From: Clostridiales bacterium
GTDB taxonomy: Bacteria > Bacillota > Clostridia > Christensenellales > Aristaeellaceae
Reading direction: 5' to 3'
Assembly (NCBI GenBank): GCA_012517815.1
Contig: JAAYUF010000059.1
Location: 1 to 64,000 of the forward strand
Length of the DNA stretch: 64,000 nt
Position 1 is the first letter of the stretch. Each line of letters starts with the position of its first letter. Below are positions 27,582-35,980 of this stretch, in pieces. A program made the translations under genes and the position numbers. Under the pieces are notes generated by a model. The model did no database searches, was not told the origin of the DNA, and was given only the letters and a program-made list of their open reading frames with translations.

Positions 27582-28841
27582 ATGAGTTTACGGGAGGATT
27601 GCGACTACATCGTCGGCAAGGCGATCATCGCCGTGCAGCCAGACGCAGCCGTCTATCGGGCGTTGCAGGGGAAAACTTTCCCCGGCGGCCGGGTGATGCT
27701 GGTCGCCGTCGGCAAGGCTGCGTGGTCCATGGCCAACGCGGCGAAACAGGCGATGGGCGCGCGCATCGACAGCGGATTTGTGATTACCAAGTATGGACAC
27801 TCGATGGGCCCTCTGGAAGGGATCACCATCTTTGAGGCGGGACACCCGGTACCCGACAGCGCCTCGTTCGCGGCCACCGAAGCGGTGCTGGAGGCGACCG
27901 CCGCGCTTTCTCCCGGGGATACCGTGCTGTTGCTGATCTCCGGCGGCGGTTCGGCGCTGTTTGAATCCCCGCTGATCAAACCCGAGCAGTCTTCCCGGAT
28001 CACGGAACACCTGCTGGCCTGCGGCGCGGGCATCGTGGAGATGAACACGATCCGCAAGCGTTTTTCCAAGGTGAAAGGCGGGCGGTTTGCCCGTCACTGC
28101 GAACCCGCGAGCGTGTTTTCCATCGTACTGTCCGATATCATCGGCGATCCGCTGGATATGATCGCCTCCGGACCCGCGTACCCGGACAGCAGCACCGTGG
28201 AGGACGCGACGCGGATTGCCGACAAGTATCGCCTGCCCCTGACCGATGAGATGCGGCAGCTGTTGGAGCTGGAAACGCCCAAGCAGCTGAGCAACGCGAC
28301 AGCCGTGGTCACGGGAAGCGTGCGCGAACTGTGCCTGGCTGCGGCGAACGCCGCACGGGAGTTGGGCTATCAGCCGACCATCCTGACCGACTCGCTGGAC
28401 TGCGTCGCGCGGGAAGCCGGGGCCTTCCTTTCGGCGATCGCGCGCTTCCGGCAAGGGACGGAGCATTCCCTCGCGCTGATCGCGGGCGGCGAAACCGTCG
28501 TTCATCTGACCGGCAAGGGTCTGGGCGGTCGCAATCAGGAGCTCGCGCTGGCCGCGGCGCCCGGCATCGCCGGCCTTGCCGGCACAGCCGTGTTCTCGCT
28601 AGGTTCGGACGGCACGGACGGCCCCACCGACGCGGCCGGCGGGTATGTGGACGGCGGCACGCTGGCGGCGCTGAGCGCCAAAGGCATCAGCGTGTTTGAA
28701 ACACTGCGCGCCAACGATGCGTATCACGCGCTGGAAAGCTGCGACGGGTTGATTAAAACCGGCCCCACCGGAACAAACGTCAATGACGTAACCGTGCTGC
28801 TGATTCGGCGCGAAGGCGACGCCGCGGAACGGAAACCGTGA
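27582..28841 (+). CDS. Glycerate 2-kinase (MOFRL/GckA type)
   Basis: Phosphorylates D-glycerate to 2-phosphoglycerate, which enters lower glycolysis. The 419 residues show the class II glycerate kinase architecture: an N-terminal DUF4147 domain with VGKAAWSMA and LLLISGGGSALFE, and a C-terminal MOFRL domain with GETVVHLTGKGLGGRNQELA and SLGSDGTDGPTDAAGGYVDG. The ATG at 27582 is 8 nt from GGAG; the GTG at 27573 is too close to it. Placed after CdaR and GntP, it completes an uptake and phosphorylation module for glycerate. Confidence 0.92.
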   Translation: MSLREDCDYIVGKAIIAVQPDAAVYRALQGKTFPGGRVMLVAVGKAAWSMANAAKQAMGARIDSGFVITKYGHSMGPLEGITIFEAGHPVPDSASFAATEAVLEATAALSPGDTVLLLISGGGSALFESPLIKPEQSSRITEHLLACGAGIVEMNTIRKRFSKVKGGRFARHCEPASVFSIVLSDIIGDPLDMIASGPAYPDSSTVEDATRIADKYRLPLTDEMRQLLELETPKQLSNATAVVTGSVRELCLAAANAARELGYQPTILTDSLDCVAREAGAFLSAIARFRQGTEHSLALIAGGETVVHLTGKGLGGRNQELALAAAPGIAGLAGTAVFSLGSDGTDGPTDAAGGYVDGGTLAALSAKGISVFETLRANDAYHALESCDGLIKTGPTGTNVNDVTVLLIRREGDAAERKP

Positions 28842-28948
28842 GGGCAGAGCGCTGGTTGAGCTATTCGGTAACAATTTGTAGATTCAACTATCGCAAGGCG
28901 GGAGAGCGGTTAAGGGGGTTATCCCCCACGCTCCGCTGCCGTTTCATG

Positions 28949-28980
28949 AAGGCCGTGTTTTCGCCGGAAAGCACGGCCTT
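28949..28980 (+). terminator. Hairpin after glycerate kinase
   Basis: A 14-bp stem including one T-G pair (28949-28962 / 28967-28980), loop GCCG. No T-run follows, so this is a stable 3' end structure rather than a classic terminator. Confidence 0.5.
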
Positions 28981-29437
28981 CGAGCGTTGCAAAGCCCCGA
29001 GTCAACGGTCTATTGAAAATTGAAGAGCAATAACGTGCCGCCGGCGTCGGAAAACGCAGTAAGCAATCGCCATGTAATCAGGGCAATGTCGACGGCCGGC
29101 ACGCCTGCAAAGAGCCGCAAACCGCAACAGGGCGTGGAGCCTGTCATTCATGAGGGCACGATTCCACAGGTTCTTCTGCCGCGCTCCATCGACCCTTGCG
29201 TCGGCTTTTCGCTTATCCGGAAACCCTGTGTGCCGCTGTTTTGCCCCGACATTGACTGCCGGGTTTTTAAGCCGAAAACGCTGTCTCCATGCAGGTTGCG
29301 GGCTGCCCGTACGGCATCCGCTCGCCGCGTCGGCTGGAGGAAGCGGTTCGTTCTGAAGGGGATACCGTCCGATAAAATCAGAAGATCATGCAACGTTGCG
29401 ATGAAGCGTTGCAAATCGATCACAGGGAAAGCCATTT

Positions 29438-29474
29438 TGCCGGCATTGATAGCGTAGCCAAATCAATGCCGGCA
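29438..29474. repeat. 13-bp perfect inverted repeat
   Basis: TGCCGGCATTGAT (29438-29450) and ATCAATGCCGGCA (29462-29474), separated by 11 bp. No T-run. It lies about 170 bp upstream of the racemase-like gene and just before its possible -10, so it could be an operator or a leader hairpin. Confidence 0.75.
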
Positions 29475-29646
29475 TGTCATTCCGAATAGGTATTTCTATT
29501 CCAGGGTTGATTTGCGTATGATAATGCCAAACACTCTGGCTTGCGCTGCGATTGCCTGCGCGGCGCAGTCTTTCCTGTTGCAGAGATATTCGATACGAAT
29601 CGATGGGCCGAAGCGCAGAGGTCCGTGACTTGAAGGAGGGTTGCTC

Positions 29647-30357
29647 ATGTATTATGGGTGGAGAGGCAAAATCGGTCTGATCTTTCCCGCCACGGGTACC
29701 GCGCCGGAGCACGAGTTCCATCGGTATGCGCCCGACGGCATAGCGGTACTGACACACCGTGTGCTCTTTGAGCGCGTCACGCAGGAAGGCCTGGAAGCAT
29801 TGGGCGACAGGGTTATCGAAGCCTCAAAGCTTCTGGCCACCGCTCAGCCGGATCTCATTGTATTCGCCTGCACCACGGGCAGCCTGATCAAAGGCTTCGG
29901 TTACGACGGGCAGCTTATCAGGCGCATGGAGGACGCCGCCGGCTGCAAAGCCATAACCACGTCCACGGCGGTCATTCAGGCGCTTACGGCTCTGGGCTCC
30001 AAGCGCCTGGTCCTCTCTACGCCCTATTCCGACGCGGTTAACGCGGCCGAAAAGAAATTTCTGGAGGACAGCGGCTTTGAAGTGCTGAAAATCAAGGGCC
30101 TCGGGTATACCGACCCCCTGCTGATGCCGCGCACAACGATAGGCCAAATGTATAAACTGAACCAAGAGGTGCTTGATCCGGCTGCGGATACGCTGTTTGT
30201 CAGCTGCACCGGCTTGGGAATCATGGACGCTGTCCCGATGTTCGAACGAGACAGCCGCCTAAAGGTAGTCACCAGCAACCAGGCCAGCCTTTGGGCGGCG
30301 CTTCGCGCGCTGTCCGTCAACGATGATCTTGGGCTGGGTCGGCTCTTTCAGCTGTGA
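29647..30357 (+). CDS. Asp/Glu racemase superfamily protein (maleate isomerase-like)
   Basis: A 236-residue cofactor-independent enzyme of the aspartate/glutamate racemase, maleate cis-trans isomerase and arylmalonate decarboxylase superfamily. The two catalytic Cys positions are filled: Cys75 in FACTTGSLIKG and Cys187 in FVSCTGLG. The N-terminus IGLIFPATGTAPEHEF fits the maleate isomerase/AMDase branch. It would isomerise or racemise a small carboxylic acid. ATG 29647 follows AAGGAGGG by 6 nt. It is convergent with the LysR gene and next to the TRAP cluster, so probably in the same regulon. Confidence 0.82.
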   Translation: MYYGWRGKIGLIFPATGTAPEHEFHRYAPDGIAVLTHRVLFERVTQEGLEALGDRVIEASKLLATAQPDLIVFACTTGSLIKGFGYDGQLIRRMEDAAGCKAITTSTAVIQALTALGSKRLVLSTPYSDAVNAAEKKFLEDSGFEVLKIKGLGYTDPLLMPRTTIGQMYKLNQEVLDPAADTLFVSCTGLGIMDAVPMFERDSRLKVVTSNQASLWAALRALSVNDDLGLGRLFQL

Positions 30358-30406
30358 GAGCGCAGAAAAACGGGAGGCCAGGGCCCTCCTCATTCCCCTG
30401 TGCACT

Positions 30407-31315
30407 TCATCTTTCCAGCGCCAGATCAGGCCGGTTTTCCTCCATCACCCGGATAAACAGAGGAACGATCGGATTGCAGTCCTTTTTCTTCCACACCAGC
30501 GCCATGCCCGCCATGGCTTCAATATCCGGATAGTCGGACATATCCACCTCGATGCAGCACAAATTTTTATACGTATCCACGTCCGGGAGGGTCAGGTTAA
30601 ACGTCACCCCTTTCTTTTGAGTGATTAACATAAACATCAGCCTGAAATCGTTGGTGTACTCGATGATTTTGGGCGAGAATCCGGCGCGGGCGCACATCGA
30701 CGACAGAATGTCGCTGCCGCGATTGACGTTTCGCTCGATAAACACGAAATTCTCGTCCTTCAATTCCTCCAGCTTGATTCTATTCCTGTTGGAGAAAGGA
30801 TGACCCTTCCACACCACGAGATGAAGCTTGCAGCGGCACAGCAGCGAGCTTTGAAACCCCTGCGGAGGGATCGCAAAGGAGGAGATCAGCCCGACATCCA
30901 CATGCCGCGTTTCGATATTGTTCAGCATGGTTTCCGATGAGCTGAACGTGGAGGCAATCGAAATCCCCGGATACTTTTCCTGGAATTTTTCGATGATCGA
31001 CGGCAGATAAATATCATCTACCACATTGCCAAACCCTATGGCGAGAGAGCCAACGATTTCCTCGGCATCGCCTTTTTCCGACAGCTTGGCGCAGTACTCC
31101 ATATAGTTTTTGCTCTGTATATAGAACCTTCGTCCCGCCTCCGTCAGCTTCACCCGGCGGGTGGAGCGCTCAAACAGCTTGACGCCCAGACTTTTTTCAA
31201 GGTTCGATATCACTTTGCTGAGCCCGGGCTGGGAGATATACAGCTTCTCCGCGGCAGCGGAAAAATTCAGGCACTCGACTACCATGAGGAAGTATTCAAT
31301 GTCCCGAAAAACCAT
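30407..31315 (-). CDS. LysR-family transcriptional regulator
   Basis: A 302-residue LTTR. The N-terminal wHTH (about 1-60) includes YFLMVVECLNFSAAAEKLYI and SQPGLSKVISNLEKSLG, with FERSTRRVKLTEAG. The C-terminal substrate-binding domain spans about 90-290. ATG 31315 is chosen because it starts the conserved wHTH; the ribosome site is weak. It is transcribed away from the dehydrogenase-TRAP-PrpD operon across a 552-bp gap, the usual LTTR arrangement, so it probably controls that operon in response to its substrate. Confidence 0.9.
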   Translation of the reverse strand: MVFRDIEYFLMVVECLNFSAAAEKLYISQPGLSKVISNLEKSLGVKLFERSTRRVKLTEAGRRFYIQSKNYMEYCAKLSEKGDAEEIVGSLAIGFGNVVDDIYLPSIIEKFQEKYPGISIASTFSSSETMLNNIETRHVDVGLISSFAIPPQGFQSSLLCRCKLHLVVWKGHPFSNRNRIKLEELKDENFVFIERNVNRGSDILSSMCARAGFSPKIIEYTNDFRLMFMLITQKKGVTFNLTLPDVDTYKNLCCIEVDMSDYPDIEAMAGMALVWKKKDCNPIVPLFIRVMEENRPDLALER

Positions 31316-31867
31316 ACCACCGACTCTTTTCTCAAATCGTCCACCATGAAAAGTAAAGTTTGCGCGCCGAATCCGTGGATCGGCGGACGCCTTTCGATCG
31401 CCGTGCGGGGAAACATAGCCATGCATGATTATGATTGCGGAAAAACCAGTACCCGAGCAGGGCTTTGTGACCGCATGCCTCCCCCGCATGCTTCGTCCCA
31501 GCAGTCTGCCGACATCAGATCGCATTCCCGTTCATGCGCAGTCGTCAGGCGATGATCCCCCGCAGGGCTTGCGCCTGTGTTTCCCGGCCCGATAGCTGCG
31601 ATGCCGGCCGAAGGGGAAGCATTCCCGTCGCCGGAAGCGCATGGGCGCAGCGCTGTGGACATCATCATATCTTTTTTCTGGATCAGCATATTGATTATCT
31701 CATATTGCGCTTCCCTTGTCCACTTCATCCCATTGGATTGATAACTCTGCGGAGTAAATGCGCATGAAAAATTCCAGATAAGTATTTGACAGTCCTGATG
31801 TTTCAGACTAAAGTGAAATTAGAAATCAAAAGATAAATATCGCATAGGCTAGGTGGTAAGAACCATT
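31316..31867. other. Divergent control region of the LysR/TRAP cluster
   Basis: A 552-bp non-coding stretch, AT-rich in its last 190 bp. It holds the operon promoter and the palindrome at 31801-31818. No gene seen. Confidence 0.65.
31786..31818 (+). promoter_or_regulatory. Operon promoter with overlapping palindrome
   Basis: TTGACA (31786-31791), 17-bp spacer, TAAAGT (31809-31814). The palindrome TTTCA-N8-TGAAA (31801-31818) overlaps the -10, a candidate binding site for the LysR protein or another regulator. Confidence 0.65.
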
Positions 31868-32944
31868 ATGAAACTTGCCGTATTGGGTGGAGGAAACACG
31901 GGATGCTGTATGGCTGCGGAATTCACGCTGCGCGGATTCGACGTAGCCCTGTACGACGAAAAGAGCTATTGGCCCGAACACATCGACGGTATCCTGAAAA
32001 ACGGCGGCATCGTCACGCTGACGGGACACGATCTTACCGGCGACGCCAAGATCTACCAAATCACCGATTCTCTGCCGGAGGCTGTGGAAGGCGCCGAAAT
32101 CATCTTTATCTCTTTGGTTATCTGGAGACACCAGGCGATCTGCAAAGCCCTTCAACAGGTGCTCAGGCCCAGCCAGACGGTGATCTTCTCCGCGGGCAAC
32201 TTCGCGTCCATTCGCTTGCGGGGCATTCTGGGTCTTGACTCGCCCGTCGTTGTCGGCGAGATGATGGGCAATATTTTCCCTTGCCGAATGCTTTCCGATC
32301 ATACGGCGATTATCGCCGCCAAGCTCACCGGTAAAATGGTGGCGGCCTTTCCGGCGCAGGACACTCCGAAGCTTCTGGAAAGCGTGGGGCAGGTTTTCCC
32401 CTGTACCAAGGGGCAGAACGTGTTTGAAACGGCCCTCAACGCGCCCAATGTGGTGGTGCATCTTGCGGGTTCGCTGCTCAACATTGCCTCCGTCGAAAAA
32501 AACCCGAAGTTCGGCTTATATAAGGAAGGCCTGACCCCCAGCGTCATGAAATGCATTCTGGCGGTGGAGGCTGAAAAACGGACCGTTATGGATAAAATGG
32601 GATATGTGATGATTATCCACAGCGATCATATGGAAAAGGTCATGCAATATGACAAATTTCCCGAGCTGGATGATTTCCGCAGGCTGGCAGGCCCCAGCTC
32701 CCGACTGCACCGCTACATCAACGAAGACGCGTACAGCGGGGACGCTATGCTTCTCTCCCTCGGCGAACGCTTAGGTATACAGCTGCCCACCCTTCGCTCC
32801 CTGATCAACATAGCGTCCGTGATCAATGATCGGAAATACGCCGTGGAAGGGATTACGATGGATATGCTCGGAATTCCCGGCGATACGCCGGAAACAATTA
32901 ACCAATACCTGTACACGGCAAAGCTCGACTGGCAATCGGTATGA
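31868..32944 (+). CDS. NAD(P)-dependent octopine/nopaline-dehydrogenase-family protein
   Basis: A 358-residue oxidoreductase. The N-terminal Rossmann fold starts MKLAVLGGGNTGCCMAAEF. The octopine-dehydrogenase C-domain (about 180-330) includes NVVVHLAGSLLNIASVEK, matching the N..H..LLN pattern of the family's catalytic region. Family members reductively join an amino acid to a 2-oxo acid, or oxidatively split such opines. ATG 31868 is 11 nt from TAGGTGG; a GTG at 31853 is less likely. It is the first gene of the TRAP-PrpD operon, 34 nt before dctP. Confidence 0.85.
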   Translation: MKLAVLGGGNTGCCMAAEFTLRGFDVALYDEKSYWPEHIDGILKNGGIVTLTGHDLTGDAKIYQITDSLPEAVEGAEIIFISLVIWRHQAICKALQQVLRPSQTVIFSAGNFASIRLRGILGLDSPVVVGEMMGNIFPCRMLSDHTAIIAAKLTGKMVAAFPAQDTPKLLESVGQVFPCTKGQNVFETALNAPNVVVHLAGSLLNIASVEKNPKFGLYKEGLTPSVMKCILAVEAEKRTVMDKMGYVMIIHSDHMEKVMQYDKFPELDDFRRLAGPSSRLHRYINEDAYSGDAMLLSLGERLGIQLPTLRSLINIASVINDRKYAVEGITMDMLGIPGDTPETINQYLYTAKLDWQSV

Positions 32945-32978
32945 GATCCCCAAAAACAATCACACGGAGGTTAGGAAA

Positions 32979-34025
32979 ATGAAGATGTCAAAACGGATGC
33001 TCAGTGTCGCTCTCACCCTCGCCCTGGTCGTCGTACCCTCCCTTGTTTTTGCGGAATCCGGCGCCGCGAAAACCTTCGATTCGGTTACCTTCAACTGGGG
33101 CCTGACGCCGGCTGCGTCATCCGGCGACGCAGAGTCTGCCCTCCGGCTTGCGGGAATCATCAACGAGAAAACCGAAGGCAACGTGAACGTGGAGGTATTT
33201 CCCGGCGGAGCCCTCGGCGGAGAGAACGTCATGCTGGAAGGCCTGCTCAGCGGGACCGTCGACATGGCCAACGTTTCCCCAAACGTCGTGGCCACCATCG
33301 CTCCCGAAATGAACGCCCTGTGCCTTCCCTTCATGTATGACTCCATGGAAGCCGCCTGCCTGGCGCTCACCGATTTGGATTATACGGCCAAGCTCAACGA
33401 GGTTCTTTCGAATTACGGTTTGGTGTACCTTGGGATTTCCTATATCGCACCCCGCACCATTGCCTGCAACAGCGAAATCCATACGCCGGCAGACGTTAAG
33501 GGCGAGGTCATCCGCGTGATGAGCGGCGAAATCTATTCCGATATCTACAAAGCCTGGGGGCTGAATACCACGATCATCGCATGGGGCGAATGCTACACTG
33601 CCGTGCAACAGAAGGTATGCGACGGCGTTGACGGCGGCAACGAGCCCTGCATCGATATGGCGTTCTATGAAGTGTGCAAAGATTGCATCCAGACCGACCA
33701 TGTCTACCACGCGCAAATCACCCTGATGTCTCTTGAAATGTGGAATTCCCTGACCGAAGACACCCGTGCCGCGATTACCCAGGCCGAGCAGGAAAACCTG
33801 GAATGGGTCAGCTCCTTCACGTATGACCACTGGGTTGACGATACGGAAGCGCTTCAGAAGGACCCCTACAACATGAACCTCATCTTCCTCACGCCTGAAG
33901 AGCGTCAGGTATGGGTTGATGCCAGCGCCCCCGTTTACGAAAAATACAAGCCCATTATCGGCGATGATTTCTACAACTGGTTTGTGAGCTTCGTAGCGCA
34001 GAAGAACGCCGAGGCTGCAAAATGA
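32979..34025 (+). CDS. dctP: TRAP transporter substrate-binding protein (DctP)
   Basis: A 348-residue exported solute receptor. The signal peptide (about 1-25) ends VVPSLVFA-ES, without a lipobox Cys. The DctP fold spans the rest: GGALGGENVMLEGLLSGTVDM, and an Arg-type carboxylate clamp region around GEVIRVMSGEIYSD. It captures an organic acid for the DctQM permease. ATG 32979 follows GGAGG by 8 nt. Neighbouring enzymes suggest a di- or tricarboxylate or opine-like ligand, not determined. Confidence 0.92.
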   Translation: MKMSKRMLSVALTLALVVVPSLVFAESGAAKTFDSVTFNWGLTPAASSGDAESALRLAGIINEKTEGNVNVEVFPGGALGGENVMLEGLLSGTVDMANVSPNVVATIAPEMNALCLPFMYDSMEAACLALTDLDYTAKLNEVLSNYGLVYLGISYIAPRTIACNSEIHTPADVKGEVIRVMSGEIYSDIYKAWGLNTTIIAWGECYTAVQQKVCDGVDGGNEPCIDMAFYEVCKDCIQTDHVYHAQITLMSLEMWNSLTEDTRAAITQAEQENLEWVSSFTYDHWVDDTEALQKDPYNMNLIFLTPEERQVWVDASAPVYEKYKPIIGDDFYNWFVSFVAQKNAEAAK

Positions 34026-34140
34026 GGGAATGCAGTCCGTAAGTCCATTTTCGCAGCCCTCACCGGGCCGGAGGCGCAGTCCGCCGGCCCGGACTTTTCT
34101 GGCAGGCTTGTTCAACTCCGGCAAAGGAGGTACGTACGCA

Positions 34141-34683
34141 ATGAGCTTCTTAAAAAGAACATACAAGATCCTGACCCAGGTTGAAACATGGTTCGTCTTC
34201 CTGATTTTTCTGTCCGCCACCGTTGCGACGGTCATCAACGTAATCATGAGAAAGGTGTTCGGCACAAGCTTCAACTGGATAGACGAGCTTTCCCGTTTCA
34301 TTATGATCATCACGGTCTGTATGGGAATGAGTATTGCCATCACGGGAAGGTCTCACCCCAAAATGGACGCCGTACAAGGACTCTTCAAAGGAAATGCGAA
34401 GAAAATCGTTCTGCTCATCGCCGATGTGGTTCTTGCCGCCATCATGATCTATGTGAGCGTGATCGCCATAGGCCAGGAACTGAAAACGATCAGGACGGGC
34501 GCCGCAATTTCTACGCTGCCTCTCAAGCTGTGGATGTTCTGGATGTTCGTGCCCCTGGGCTTCACGGGGGGCTCGATTCGCGCTTTGTTCGTAGTGGCTT
34601 TCGACATCATGGCTTTCTGGAATCAGGACCCCAGAAAACTGGACGCCGCGCCCGCGGCAGGGGAGGAGGTTGCAGTACCGTGA
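34141..34683 (+). CDS. dctQ: TRAP transporter small permease (DctQ)
   Basis: A 180-residue membrane protein with four predicted helices (about 15-38, 48-70, 85-108, 128-150). It carries the DctQ signature RKVFGTSFNWIDELSRFIM. It forms the small membrane subunit with DctM. ATG 34141 follows AAAGGAGGT. The stop TGA overlaps the dctM GTG by four bases (GTGA). Confidence 0.92.
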   Translation: MSFLKRTYKILTQVETWFVFLIFLSATVATVINVIMRKVFGTSFNWIDELSRFIMIITVCMGMSIAITGRSHPKMDAVQGLFKGNAKKIVLLIADVVLAAIMIYVSVIAIGQELKTIRTGAAISTLPLKLWMFWMFVPLGFTGGSIRALFVVAFDIMAFWNQDPRKLDAAPAAGEEVAVP

Positions 34684-35948
34684 TTGTCATTGCCGTTTTT
34701 GCCGTGCTTCTTTTACTGGGCGTACCGATTTTTGCCGTTCTGATTGCAACCGGAACGACAGGCATTGAGCTTTTTACCAACGTGAAGGCCATGATTATCC
34801 CGCTGCAATTCTACAATGGGATAGATCAGCAGACCCTGCTGGCGGTCCCGTTCTTCATCGTGGCCGGAACGCTGGCTTCCAAAGGCAAGACCTCTGAAAA
34901 CCTGGTTAAGGTGATGAACATCCTTTTTGGCAGGCTGCGGGGCGGTTCCGTAATCGCGGGGCTGGCTGCCTGCGCTTTCTTTGCCGCCATCAGCGGATCG
35001 TCCATGGCTACTGTTGTCGCCATCGGCGCCATCATTATCCCGTCGCTTCGGAAGACGGATTACCCCGAGCAACTGACGGTGGGTTCCATCGCAGCCGGAG
35101 GCTCGCTGGGTATCTTGATCCCGCCAAGCGCGCCCATGGTTATGTTTTGTGTGGCCATGGAATGTTCCGTTGGCAGGATGTTCATGGCGGGTTTCGTGCC
35201 CGGTATTCTGCTGGCTGTTTTTTGGGGCATATACGTCTATGTTTATTGCCGCAAAAACAATTGCGGTTCTCCGGTCAAAATCTCTGCCAAGGAATCCGGG
35301 AAAATCCTCGTTACCTCCATTCCGGCAATCCTGTTCCCGGTGATTATCCTCGGCTCCATCTATACCGGCTGGGCAACGCCCACGGAAGCCGCCGCCATCT
35401 CCGTGGTTTACGTCATGCTGGTGGAAACGTTTATCTATAAAACGGTCAAGTTCAGGAACTTCGCCAAACAGTTTTTTGATTCCCTTGTGACATCTTCCAC
35501 GCTGCTGTCCATTATCGCCGCCGCCGCCGTTCTCAGTTACTTCATCACCTTGAAGCGCATTCCCGATCTGGCGGTTGCGTTTATCAGCAGCTTTGTGAGC
35601 AGTTCCGGAATGCTGCTGGTGTTTGTGTTGCTGTTCCTGTTTATCGCCGGCTGCTTTGTGGACACAATCTCCCTGATCGTCGTGCTGGCGCCCATCCTGG
35701 TTCCCGTGCTGCGGAGCTATCATGTGGATCTGATCCACTTTGGCATCCTGGCTGTGCTTTGCTCGCAGATCGGGTACATGAGTCCGCCGTTTGGCACCAA
35801 CCTGTTCGTTACGATGCGCGTGGCGGACAAATCGTTCGGCTATGTTTCACGGTCCATCGTGCCTTTCATCATCATCATTTTGGTGTTCACCGTCGCCTTG
35901 GCGTTTTGTCCGCAAATCGTCATGTTCCTGCCCAACACGATGATGTAA
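34680..35948 (+). CDS. dctM: TRAP transporter large permease (DctM)
   Basis: A 422-residue membrane protein of about 12 helices, the ion-coupled transport subunit. DctM features include AVPFFIVAGTLASKG, AAISGSSMATVVAIG, GGSLGILIPPSAPMV and YTGWATPTEAAAISV. The start is GTG 34680, coupled to dctQ by the overlap and preceded by GGGGAGGAGG; there is no ATG nearby. With dctP and dctQ it makes a complete TRAP importer. Confidence 0.93.
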   Translation: MIVIAVFAVLLLLGVPIFAVLIATGTTGIELFTNVKAMIIPLQFYNGIDQQTLLAVPFFIVAGTLASKGKTSENLVKVMNILFGRLRGGSVIAGLAACAFFAAISGSSMATVVAIGAIIIPSLRKTDYPEQLTVGSIAAGGSLGILIPPSAPMVMFCVAMECSVGRMFMAGFVPGILLAVFWGIYVYVYCRKNNCGSPVKISAKESGKILVTSIPAILFPVIILGSIYTGWATPTEAAAISVVYVMLVETFIYKTVKFRNFAKQFFDSLVTSSTLLSIIAAAAVLSYFITLKRIPDLAVAFISSFVSSSGMLLVFVLLFLFIAGCFVDTISLIVVLAPILVPVLRSYHVDLIHFGILAVLCSQIGYMSPPFGTNLFVTMRVADKSFGYVSRSIVPFIIIILVFTVALAFCPQIVMFLPNTMM

Positions 35949-35980
35949 CAGGCCGTCTTGCCAGATTGGAGATATTGAAA

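Larger units (their letters stand above)
28842..29646. other. Intergenic region without a gene
   Basis: About 800 bp between glycerate kinase and the racemase-like gene. It holds the hairpin at 28949-28980 and the inverted repeat at 29438-29474. A weak -10 (TATGAT/GATAAT, 29517-29525) may serve the next gene. No credible coding frame. Confidence 0.6.
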
